Shown: positions 27,468 through 33,622 of the stretch, one piece after another
How the letters are laid out: every line of letters starts with the position of its first letter
Numbering within the stretch: position 1 is the stretch's first letter
Assembly: GCA_007570995.1 (NCBI GenBank)
Contig: RKSG01000069.1
Span: 1 to 33,622, forward strand
Length of the DNA: 33,622 nucleotides
From: Nitrospirales bacterium
Lineage (GTDB): Bacteria > Nitrospirota > Nitrospiria > Nitrospirales > UBA8639
Direction: 5' to 3'
Notes under the pieces: generated by a model
Databases searched by the model: none
The model's input: only the letters and a program-made list of their open reading frames with translations
Told to the model about the DNA's origin: nothing
Made by a program: the position numbers and the translations under genes

Positions 27468-27741
27468 ACATCCTCCTTGACGCACACGACCCGCCAGAAA
27501 ACGGCGGAAGCAGCGCGATCTCGTCAGCACTCGTCAGTTCGGTATCGTCGTGCGCAATGTCATGGTTGACCGACACAATGACGTGTTTATCGAGCAACAA
27601 AGTCCCGACTTCAGGATTGAGTGTGTGGATGGCCATGATCAAATCGCGCACCCGCCGCCCCTGCTCCACCTGCACTGTGAGTGCAGGTCTGTCTCCGAGC
27701 CGAGCTTTCAGCGCACCAAACACTTTCACGGTCACGGTCAT
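27460..27741 (-). CDS. moaD: Molybdopterin synthase sulfur-carrier subunit MoaD, with residues past the Gly-Gly
   Basis: A ubiquitin-fold sulfur carrier of 93 residues. The N-terminus (MTVTVKVFGALKARLGD) and the C-terminal LLPPFSGG are typical of MoaD. The Gly-Gly is normally the very end, as it is adenylated and thiocarboxylated there. Here the frame runs on for nine residues (SCASRRMYV) before the stop, across the ribosome binding site of moaE. A protease step, or an alternative end, would be required. The ATG at 27741 follows the moaC stop by two bases; a TTG at 27747 is also possible. Confidence 0.88.
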   Translation of the reverse strand: MTVTVKVFGALKARLGDRPALTVQVEQGRRVRDLIMAIHTLNPEVGTLLLDKHVIVSVNHDIAHDDTELTSADEIALLPPFSGGSCASRRMYV

Positions 27742-27743
27742 GA

Positions 27744-28268
27744 TCAACGGTCATGGCGCGGCGTCAACGCCTCGACGCCGGCTCGTGTATAGGTTCCCGA
27801 TTTGCCTCCGGATTTCGAGATCAGGCAGATGTCGCCAATCTCCATGCCGCGATCCACGGCCTTGCACATATCGTAAATCGTGAGCGCGGCCACCGCCACA
27901 GCCGTCATGGTTTCCATTTCAACCCCGGTCGGGCCGTTGGTCTTGACCGAGGCCTGAATGGTGACAGCACACTGCCCGCGTTCATTGGGGCACATATCGT
28001 CCTGAAACTCGATATTCACACTGGTAATCATCAATGGATGACACATGGGGACCAGGTCCGACGTCCGCTTGGCACCCATGACACCGGCCACTTGGGCCAC
28101 AGCCAGCACATCACCTTTCGCCATGGTGCCTTCACGAATACGGCGGAGCGTGTCCGGCAACATGAACACCCGGCCCCGGGCCACCGCGATCCGCTCCGTC
28201 GCGGCTTTGGCCGACACGTCAACCATCCTCGCGCGCCCCTCTTCATTAAAATGGGTTAAAGCCACCAC
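27744..28268 (-). CDS. moaC: Cyclic pyranopterin monophosphate synthase MoaC
   Basis: MoaC completes conversion of the MoaA product to cPMP. The frame is open to 28367, but that part covers the promoter at 28317-28346. The family N-terminus [19 protein letters not shown] places the start at one of two adjacent GTG codons (28268 or 28265), giving about 174 residues. Diagnostic parts are [33 protein letters not shown] and the C-terminal KSGGKSG. It heads the operon, followed by moaD after two bases. Confidence 0.95.
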   Translation of the reverse strand: MVALTHFNEEGRARMVDVSAKAATERIAVARGRVFMLPDTLRRIREGTMAKGDVLAVAQVAGVMGAKRTSDLVPMCHPLMITSVNIEFQDDMCPNERGQCAVTIQASVKTNGPTGVEMETMTAVAVAALTIYDMCKAVDRGMEIGDICLISKSGGKSGTYTRAGVEALTPRHDR

Positions 28269-28316
28269 GGTCTGACGGTATCCTTTGGCAACCACCTGAG
28301 TGCAGAACTGGAGCGC

Positions 28317-28346
28317 AGTATAGAAGCCCGGCGGAAATCCGGTCAA
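28317..28346 (-). promoter_or_regulatory. Promoter of the moaCDEA operon
   Basis: On the minus strand, TTGACC (28341-28346) and TATACT (28317-28322) are separated by 18 bases, each matching five of six consensus bases. The predicted leader is about 40 bases. No molybdenum cofactor riboswitch is seen. Confidence 0.65.
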
Positions 28347-28371
28347 GCAACGAGCGCCTGCTCCCAATGGC

Positions 28372-28401
28372 TTGACACGTATTCACCCCTCCCCTGACAA
28401 T
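28372..28401 (+). promoter_or_regulatory. Promoter abutting the folB-methyltransferase start
   Basis: A perfect TTGACA (28372-28377) and GACAAT (28396-28401) are separated by 18 bases. The -10 box ends six bases before the ATG at 28408, so transcription should begin at or next to the start codon, with no room for a Shine-Dalgarno sequence. Confidence 0.55.
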
Positions 28402-28407
28402 GCCACG

Positions 28408-29325
28408 ATGAATGAAGAACTCGTCATTGAGGGCATACGATTTCAGGCCCGGTGCGGGGTCACGCCTGACGAACGTCAACGCCCTCAACCGCTGCTGGCC
28501 GACCTGACGTGTGCCTGCTCGGTACACGACGCCATTCAGTCCGACAATCTTGCAACAACGGTGGATTACGCCCGTGTCGTCCAACGGGTGATTGACGTGG
28601 GGACAGCCCATGAAACGGCACTGATTGAAAAACTGGCGGACCGGATCGTGCAAGTTCTGCTGGCCGAATTCCCTGTTGAGCGCATCACGGTCTGGCTCCG
28701 TAAAACCGCTCCGCCGCTCCCGGACGTGACCGGGTCGGTCGGCGTGCGCCTGACCCGTCTTCGACCACGCGTAAGTGCGGCAGGCCCACCGTCACTGGCC
28801 CCGTCCCCGTTTCTGACAGCCAACGTCCACATGATTCCTCAAGGGAAAGTCCTGGACTTAGCGACCGGACAAGGCAGACATGCCTTGTACTTGGCGACTT
28901 GCGGGTATGAGGTGGTCGGGCTTGACCGGGACGCAGATGCCCTGCGTACCCTTGCGCGCACGGCCCACGAACGCCGTCTGTCGAATCTGTTCACGCAGAC
29001 CGTAGACCTGGAACGACACCCGGAGACCCCACCCGGTCTTGGCGATCAGGAATATGACGGCATTGTCGTATTTTTCTATCTCTTTCGTCCGCTCTTTCCC
29101 TCGATCCTGCAAGCCCTGAAACCCGGAGGGGTCCTCATCTACGAAACGTTTCTGATTGACAACCATCTCCAGCACCACCATCCGCGAAGGAAAGAGTTCT
29201 GTTTAGAACGGAATGAACTGCTCCACGCCACCAACCGGTTGAGAGTCTTATCCTATCAGGAAGGTCCCCAACCTGCCCCTCCGCATGCCATCACTGCACG
29301 TCTTGTGGCTCAGCAGTCTCCATAG
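28408..29325 (+). CDS. folB: Fusion of dihydroneopterin aldolase (FolB) with a SAM-dependent methyltransferase
   Basis: A 305-residue two-domain protein. Residues 1-118 are a FolB domain: LVIEGIRFQARCGVTPDERQ, the segment TTVDYARVV with Y54, and IEKLADRI with the catalytic lysine K75. FolB cleaves dihydroneopterin in folate synthesis. Residues 140-303 are a class I methyltransferase: VLDLATGQGRHAL (148-160, SAM motif I), VVGLDRD (169-175) and LKPGG (237-241). The methyl acceptor is unknown; the second domain resembles TehB-like enzymes. I see no stop or frame break between the domains. The ATG at 28408 has no Shine-Dalgarno and appears leaderless. It is divergent from moaC. Confidence 0.88.
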   Translation: MNEELVIEGIRFQARCGVTPDERQRPQPLLADLTCACSVHDAIQSDNLATTVDYARVVQRVIDVGTAHETALIEKLADRIVQVLLAEFPVERITVWLRKTAPPLPDVTGSVGVRLTRLRPRVSAAGPPSLAPSPFLTANVHMIPQGKVLDLATGQGRHALYLATCGYEVVGLDRDADALRTLARTAHERRLSNLFTQTVDLERHPETPPGLGDQEYDGIVVFFYLFRPLFPSILQALKPGGVLIYETFLIDNHLQHHHPRRKEFCLERNELLHATNRLRVLSYQEGPQPAPPHAITARLVAQQSP

Positions 29326-29467
29326 AGAGATGAGACCCACACGCTCGTTCTCGACCTGTCCCTCGCCTCCTGACCCGCGTCCTGGCTCTTCCCCGGCAAC
29401 ACAACGTGACACCACGCGTCGAGGGTTGAACCTGTCATCTCCAGCCTGTCTCGAAAAGGAGAATACG

Positions 29468-29496
29468 CATTCCATCATTGATGGAAAGGGGAATGC
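29468..29496. promoter_or_regulatory. Nested inverted repeats, operator-like
   Basis: TTCCATCA (29470-29477) and TGATGGAA (29479-29486) form a perfect palindrome with one central base. An overlapping pair, GCATTCC (29468-29474) and GGAATGC (29490-29496), is also perfect. The two cannot form at once. There is no T tract, so an operator or RNA switch is more likely than a terminator. Confidence 0.45.
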
Positions 29497-29720
29497 ACCT
29501 CAAAAGGACGGAGACATGAACGATCTGTGACAACCAGAACGCAACATGTCCGATCAGGTCTGGTGGCGGGATGCCCCGTTCGTTTTGCGAATCTCTTCGA
29601 TTCGGCAACAGCATCGTCCGACAAACGCGGAAACACCTCCGAGGTCACTTCCGCTTCAGTGACTTCGCCCCATACGGCACCGCCACAATCACAGTTGTTC
29701 CAGAAACGGTGAATCACCAT
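29475..29720 (-). CDS. Doubtful 81-residue hypothetical protein
   Basis: An ATG at 29720, 18 bases after the stop of the 337-residue gene, opens a frame with an N-terminal part that looks protein-like (CDCGGAVWGEVTEAEV) and cysteines at both ends. There is no clear ribosome binding site and no family match. The opposite strand is also open. Treat it as a possibility only. Confidence 0.22.
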   Translation of the reverse strand: MVIHRFWNNCDCGGAVWGEVTEAEVTSEVFPRLSDDAVAESKRFAKRTGHPATRPDRTCCVLVVTDRSCLRPFEVHSPFHQ

Positions 29721-29738
29721 AAGAGGAATGCCGGATTG

Positions 29739-30752
29739 TCAGTTTTCCGACGCTTCAACGATGTGATTTTCAAACCTGGTACACCCTTCGGCCAGTAACC
29801 GGTTGGTCAACATTTCACCGGGCCATTCAATCGGCAGATCGGCCGTAAAGACCCACACATCCGGTGACGTCCACACTGGACCATGGTCCTCCGGCAAATC
29901 CGGATCGAACAGATCCGTCCACACGGGCATGTACACCCCATTCCCGCATTGCGTGTGCAAATGGACAATCGCCCGACTCCGCACCGGCGAATCAAGGCCA
30001 TGCCAGACGGCTGCCGTTTCATCGGCCAGCCGATGCAACCTGACGGCATTTTGCGCATCAAACATGCCATAGGCTGCGTAAACCGGAGCATCCAGCATAC
30101 TGGTCGCCAGGGCGATCTCGGGACACTGGTCCATCAGGCCTCGCAACAACAGTTCCCTGTCATCGTCCTGGATAGTTTCCGGGAGTGCCGACTCACGCGC
30201 ACCATACAATTCAAACAGCAGAAACGCTGCGGATTCGACCGGAGGATGCAAGCGGGCAGCAATGGCCCGCCGTCGGTGAGAATGGGCCATGCCTGACAGA
30301 TGTTCGTGGAGCTTCTGAAGGGTAATAAAATCGAATGTCGTATCGGTGAGCAAACGCGGTTCCACAGTGACGATGGTCCCGGCCGGAATGTGCAAGCAGT
30401 GGCGCAGCAGCTCCGCCGTTTTCTCCTGGTCAATCTTCAACCCAAGTGGCGCAGCCAGATTCGCCTGCAACGATAACTCTAACGAACCCAACACGGCATA
30501 GGCAGGATCATCATCGGGGCTGCCCTCAATCAACACCGAGCAGGCGGCTTCCGCCAACAGGTCAAACAGCCATTCGGCCATCTCCTCATCCAATGCTGCC
30601 AGTACGGTGAGGACATCATGCTCCCTGTCCTGTTCGAGCAACGCCTGCAGGATTTCAATGGCAAGCTCAGAATCGCCGTGGTCATGACGACGAGCGTTAA
30701 TCAGGTGAATCAGGTCTCGGGTTAAAGGGTCAGGACGATACCAGCCAGACAC
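29739..30752 (-). CDS. Hypothetical protein, 337 residues, unrecognised
   Basis: A soluble, acidic protein with no signal peptide or membrane segment. I do not recognise a family. The N-terminal 75 residues are helical and rich in Glu, Asp and Leu (LAIEILQALLEQ, ALDEEMAEWLFDLLAEAA). The middle has a run of basic residues (HSHRRRAIAARLHPPVESAA). The C-terminal part is rich in Trp and Pro (VWTDLFDPDLPEDHGPVWTSPDVWVF). The start is GTG at 30752, with GAGG seven bases upstream. It stands alone on the minus strand between plus-strand genes. Reading-frame length and the ribosome binding site support it as a real gene. Confidence 0.75.
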   Translation of the reverse strand: MSGWYRPDPLTRDLIHLINARRHDHGDSELAIEILQALLEQDREHDVLTVLAALDEEMAEWLFDLLAEAACSVLIEGSPDDDPAYAVLGSLELSLQANLAAPLGLKIDQEKTAELLRHCLHIPAGTIVTVEPRLLTDTTFDFITLQKLHEHLSGMAHSHRRRAIAARLHPPVESAAFLLFELYGARESALPETIQDDDRELLLRGLMDQCPEIALATSMLDAPVYAAYGMFDAQNAVRLHRLADETAAVWHGLDSPVRSRAIVHLHTQCGNGVYMPVWTDLFDPDLPEDHGPVWTSPDVWVFTADLPIEWPGEMLTNRLLAEGCTRFENHIVEASEN

Positions 30753-30967
30753 CTGCGCACCTCGACATCGGCTTCCGCCACCATTTCGTGCTCAATGGCA
30801 TTTACCCGCCCGTGTTGGTTCCAGAAGGACGGATCGGGGAATACTCCGGCTGTTGCCATACGTCTATCGGCCACAATTCTGCATGAGACACATACCCATG
30901 CGCAAGTATCCAGATGATGGTCCACGGAAACACCCTGCCTGAACGAGAACAGACGCAACGAAGCCAC
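30722..30967 (-). CDS. Doubtful 81-residue ORF upstream of the 337-residue gene
   Basis: An open frame from a GTG at 30967 overlaps the start of the 337-residue gene by 31 bases. Its second half (FPDPSFWNQHGRVNAIEHEM) looks protein-like, while the first half is cysteine-rich and ordinary. No ribosome binding site precedes the GTG. An internal ATG would leave 45 residues. Confidence 0.25.
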   Translation of the reverse strand: MASLRLFSFRQGVSVDHHLDTCAWVCVSCRIVADRRMATAGVFPDPSFWNQHGRVNAIEHEMVAEADVEVRRCLAGIVLTL

Positions 30968-31220
30968 AACGTGTTCTGGATTCCCATCACAGTCCGAGGT
31001 GTGTGACGGATCGACAACGCCCGTGCACTATCACGTACTTCTCACCGATTGCCTGCCGTGTCACGGTTTGACATTCCTCAGACAGAATGATAGGGATACA
31101 GGCCATCGCATCGTTGTCGACCAGCACAGCGTCAGCACAACGGCAAAAACCACGCGGCTCCATCTGCAGGGGGAGGGGGCTGTCATCCTCGGGTGTTCCG
31201 CGCCGCGCAGGAGACTCCTC
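30753..31220. other. Intergenic region between the 337-residue gene and the SH3 gene
   Basis: About 470 bases between divergent genes. It holds the doubtful 81-residue ORF on the minus strand and a perfect TTGACA at 31068-31073 that lacks a -10 partner at the right spacing. I see no repeat or RNA gene in it. Confidence 0.5.
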
Positions 31221-31847
31221 GTGACAGTGACAACGTTGTTCCAGACAGATTCCCACCTTTTCCCTCTCGCGCCTCTTTTCTTTGCTCGACAGACCAATCG
31301 GGAGCTGAACGACGATGACTTTGATGATGCAGCCGACGACTTTGACAGGTTTCGGCCTCGGCGCCCCCGCCGCCGTCTGTTCCTCAAGTTCACGCTGATC
31401 CTTCTTTTGATCACAGGTGTCTGGTACATCGCGAGGGATCCGGATATGCGGTCCATCGTCACACGCGTGGTCGTCGCTGTTAACAGCAGATTTGGTCCCG
31501 AGACAGAAGCCCTCCCACGGCAATCCCCCAACACCAAGGACCCGATCCCCTTACCGCAGACCGTGCCCGTTCCGGTTTTTCGCGAAGGGCAACGCGTCGC
31601 TGTGGTACTGAAGGGGGACTCCCGTGATCGTCTCAGGTTAAGCCATGATGTCGAAGGAACCGACCACGGGCCTTCGGTGAAAACCGGCGATGTATGCACG
31701 ATCATTGACGGGAGGCTCATCAAACATCGGTGGATCTATATCGTACAGACAAAATCCGGTGCATCCGGGTGGATCCAGGAAGATTACCTGCGCGCACATT
31801 CCCAGACAACGACCGATCCCGGAAAATCACACAGCAATCTTTCATGA
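31221..31847 (+). CDS. Membrane-anchored SH3-domain protein
   Basis: From GTG at 31221, which has GGAG seven bases upstream, the protein is 208 residues. It begins with a short tail that becomes strongly acidic (LNDDDFDDAADDFD, 29-42), then basic (RFRPRRPRRRL, 43-53). One membrane helix follows (about 53-71), then a Pro-rich linker (about 98-120) and a C-terminal bacterial SH3-like domain (about 121-193) containing VKTGDVCTIIDG and SGWIQEDYL. The basic patch predicts a cytoplasmic N-terminus and a periplasmic SH3 domain, which may bind peptidoglycan or protein. The frame is open upstream to 30999 but that part has no good start signal. Confidence 0.75.
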   Translation: MTVTTLFQTDSHLFPLAPLFFARQTNRELNDDDFDDAADDFDRFRPRRPRRRLFLKFTLILLLITGVWYIARDPDMRSIVTRVVVAVNSRFGPETEALPRQSPNTKDPIPLPQTVPVPVFREGQRVAVVLKGDSRDRLRLSHDVEGTDHGPSVKTGDVCTIIDGRLIKHRWIYIVQTKSGASGWIQEDYLRAHSQTTTDPGKSHSNLS

Positions 31848-32003
31848 CACACCGGCGAGCCCCCTGCGTGATCACCATGGGGAATCGGATCGCTGTTCTG
31901 CATGCCGGTCGGATGTTTTCCTGCCACAGGCATGTGCGCCCGTGAAGTTGCCCGTTTGTTCCTGCATGTCCTTTCTCTCCGACACAGGTCAGTGGTAACG
32001 CAG

Positions 32004-32882
32004 ATGACGACAGAGACTCCTGCCACGTGCCCCCCACACACCACAGACAGCAGCAGCAGTTTTTATTATTCCTTTCTCTTTCTCTCCCGTCCGCAACGGG
32101 AAGCCATATCTGCCGTGTACGCGTTGTGCCATCAAGTCGACACCACCATTGACCATCCTTCTGACGACCTTGATCCGCACGACCAGCTGGCACAATGGCG
32201 TCAGGAAATTGAAGCCATGTACCGCGGCATGCCACGACACCCGCTGACCATCCGGCTGAGGGAGCACGTCAACAGGCTTGCGATTCCACAGGCCTATTTT
32301 CAAGAACTCCTGAACGGGATGGCAATGGATTTGACCATCAGGCGGTATGCCACCTTTGACGAGTTATCTCTCTACTGCTACCGGGTGGCATCGGTAGTGG
32401 GACTGATCTGTTTACACATCTTTGGAACCACGGACCCGCGCGCGCACGACTATGCCATTCATTTGGGTACGGCCTTTCAACTCACCAATATCATGCGCGA
32501 CCTCGGAGCGGATGCGAAACGGAACCGGATTTACGTGCCTCAGGAAGACCTGGTCAGGTTTCACTACTCCGAACGGCAACTGTTGACAGGAACCTATTCG
32601 GCACAATTTATCCGGCTCATGGCATTCCAAGCCGCTCGGACGCGTGAGTATTACCGAAAGGCGCAAGCGGCGTACGATGCCCTGTCATCAACCAACCGTC
32701 AGGCTTTGCGTTCGGCGGAAATCATGCGCGCAATCTACTTTGCTCTGTTCACGCGTATTGAAAAAGCCCACTTTGCCGTTTTTGCATCTCGCATCCGAGT
32801 CCCACCCCCCATTCGCCTTGTCATTGCCCTGATGGCCTGGGTGCGCGTGTCGGTCACCAACAGCTTCTCCCAACCCACGTAA
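32004..32882 (+). CDS. Squalene/phytoene synthase family protein (HpnD/CrtB-like)
   Basis: A head-to-head prenyl transferase of about 292 residues, acting on farnesyl or geranylgeranyl diphosphate. The two aspartate motifs for magnesium-diphosphate binding are DTTID at 46-50, after YALCHQV, and DLGAD at 166-170, within FQLTNIMRDLGADAKRNRIY. YCYRVASVVG near 124-133 is another family hallmark. The sequence cannot decide between presqualene synthase (HpnD, hopanoids), HpnC and phytoene synthase (CrtB). No hpnC, hpnE or desaturase gene is adjacent. The ATG at 32004 is the likely start; the frame is open to 31902. Confidence 0.88.
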   Translation: MTTETPATCPPHTTDSSSSFYYSFLFLSRPQREAISAVYALCHQVDTTIDHPSDDLDPHDQLAQWRQEIEAMYRGMPRHPLTIRLREHVNRLAIPQAYFQELLNGMAMDLTIRRYATFDELSLYCYRVASVVGLICLHIFGTTDPRAHDYAIHLGTAFQLTNIMRDLGADAKRNRIYVPQEDLVRFHYSERQLLTGTYSAQFIRLMAFQAARTREYYRKAQAAYDALSSTNRQALRSAEIMRAIYFALFTRIEKAHFAVFASRIRVPPPIRLVIALMAWVRVSVTNSFSQPT

Positions 32883-32915
32883 GTCGGCACGGCAGCAGGT
32901 AGTACCACGGTCACA

Positions 32916-32944
32916 TTGACAACCGCGAACCACGTTCCTATGAT
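32916..32944 (+). promoter_or_regulatory. Strong promoter abutting the uracil-DNA glycosylase start
   Basis: A perfect TTGACA (32916-32921) and TATGAT (32939-32944) are separated by 17 bases. The -10 box ends nine bases before the ATG at 32954, so the leader would be about zero to three bases and no Shine-Dalgarno is possible. Confidence 0.65.
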
Positions 32945-32953
32945 GACGCCACG

Positions 32954-33559
32954 ATGTTTCTCACCGACCTCCACGACTCCCTGCGCGACTGCCAGCGATG
33001 CCGCCTGGCATCCGGGCGAACCCAAGTGGTCTTCGGCACAGGGAACCCCGAAGCGTCCATCATGTTTGTGGGAGAAGCCCCCGGGTTTCATGAGGACCAG
33101 CAGGGCATTCCGTTTGTTGGCGCAGCAGGGAATCTCCTGACAGAGTTACTGGAGTCGGCTGGACTTGGGCGGGATCATGTGTACATTGCCAACGTCATCA
33201 AATGCCGTCCTCCGGAAAACCGGAATCCCATGCCTGACGAAGTGGAAACATGCAAGCCCTTTCTTCTTGAGCAAATTCAGATTATCAACCCCCAGCTGGT
33301 CTGCTCACTGGGCAACTTCGCGACACAAACGCTGTTAGGCAAAAAAGTCGGCATCTCGAAAGTGCACGGGCAGCCATTGCCACTACCTGGTTTTCTCTTG
33401 TTCCCGCTGTTCCATCCCGCCGCGGCTCTTCACCAAGGCACATTGCTCCCGACTCTGCGCGAGGATTTCCAGAAATTAAAGCAGCTGCTCGACGAGATGG
33501 CCACGACGCCACGGGACACATCCATCGCTACCCAACCCGCTCAAATGGATTTATTCTGA
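32954..33559 (+). CDS. Uracil-DNA glycosylase, family 4 (iron-sulfur)
   Basis: A 201-residue repair enzyme that removes uracil from DNA. Four cysteines (C13, C16, C84, C100) fit the [4Fe-4S] ligands of family 4. Motif A is GEAPGFHEDQQGIPFVG (40-56). Motif B is HPAAAL, with H154. The segment NVIKCRPPENRNP is also diagnostic. Family 5 has a different motif A. The ATG at 32954 lies nine bases after a strong -10 box, so the message is probably leaderless. The stop is followed by about 60 bases to the window edge. Confidence 0.95.
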   Translation: MFLTDLHDSLRDCQRCRLASGRTQVVFGTGNPEASIMFVGEAPGFHEDQQGIPFVGAAGNLLTELLESAGLGRDHVYIANVIKCRPPENRNPMPDEVETCKPFLLEQIQIINPQLVCSLGNFATQTLLGKKVGISKVHGQPLPLPGFLLFPLFHPAAALHQGTLLPTLREDFQKLKQLLDEMATTPRDTSIATQPAQMDLF

Positions 33560-33594
33560 GAGGCCCCGGGGGTCATGGATGCTCAGCTAGGGGA

Positions 33595-33611
33595 GGGGGG
33601 GGGGGGGGGGG
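33595..33611 (+). repeat. Run of 17 G
   Basis: GGGG, one A, then 17 G in a row lie 35 bases after the glycosylase stop and 11 bases before the window edge. The tract could be variable in length, or mark an assembly or contig boundary. It is too long to be trusted without raw reads. Confidence 0.9.
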
Positions 33612-33622
33612 ACATTCACCAC

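Larger units (their letters stand above)
29326..29738. other. Intergenic region with palindrome and short doubtful ORFs
   Basis: About 410 bases after folB with no confident gene. It holds a perfect palindrome at 29468-29496, a five-codon ORF with a good ribosome binding site at 29516-29530 (MNDL), and a GTG overlapping its stop that opens 61 low-complexity residues to 29712. On the minus strand, 29475-29720 encodes an 81-residue possibility. Confidence 0.5.

Noticed and set aside
31068-31100. Perfect TTGACA upstream of the SH3 gene
   Set aside because: At 16-18 bases downstream there is no acceptable -10 box; the best hexamer matches only two consensus bases.
1-33622. Phage, insertion sequences, CRISPR, toxin-antitoxin or defence islands
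   Set aside because: I saw no transposase, integrase, repeat-spacer array or recognisable defence domain; the window is mostly housekeeping and envelope genes.

Overview
The window is chromosomal, protein-dense DNA from a diderm (Gram-negative) bacterium. It carries nearly the whole Kdo2-lipid A/inner-core LPS pathway, BamA, LptD and an OmpH/Skp-like protein. The use of LpxI rather than LpxH, the order fabZ-lpxA-lpxI-oxidoreductase-lpxB-msbA, and the moderately high GC (judged by eye) fit Nitrospirota or a related deep-branching phylum. That assignment is an inference, because no rRNA or tRNA gene is present. I see no phage, insertion sequence or CRISPR array.

Region 1 (1-15077, minus strand): one long unidirectional envelope cluster, transcribed right to left: bamA, an OmpH-like lipoprotein, fabZ, lpxA, lpxI, a Gfo/Idh/MocA oxidoreductase (GnnA-like), lpxB, msbA, a DUF374 acyltransferase, waaA, lpxK, waaF, gmhB and a waaC-like gene cut by the window edge. 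Spacings are short or overlapping, and a good sigma70-type promoter lies upstream of bamA at 15260-15288. Together the genes acylate UDP-GlcNAc, build and phosphorylate the disaccharide, add Kdo and heptose, flip the product, and insert outer-membrane proteins. lpxC and lpxD are not here. The acyltransferase gene is split by a ten-A homopolymer followed by a hairpin.

Region 2 (15078-21061, plus strand): a divergent control region, then lon, a small zinc-ribbon gene whose start overlaps the lon stop, thiL, and an HD-domain phosphohydrolase. A hairpin at 21067-21082 separates this run from the convergent lptD.

Region 3 (21104-25754, minus strand): promoter-accD-folC-lptD. LptD is translationally overlapped with FolC and lies away from the main LPS cluster.

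Region 4 (25948-29325): a molybdopterin operon moaC-moaD-moaE-moaA (minus strand) with its own promoter. Facing away from it is a fusion of dihydroneopterin aldolase (FolB) with a SAM-dependent methyltransferase, which appears to be leaderless. MoaD continues nine residues beyond its di-glycine.

Region 5 (29326-33622): a sparser, less conserved stretch. It holds a perfect palindrome, an unrecognised 337-residue protein with doubtful small ORFs on either side, a membrane-anchored SH3-domain protein, a squalene/phytoene synthase-family enzyme, a family-4 uracil-DNA glycosylase with a probable leaderless promoter, and a run of 17 G at the right edge.
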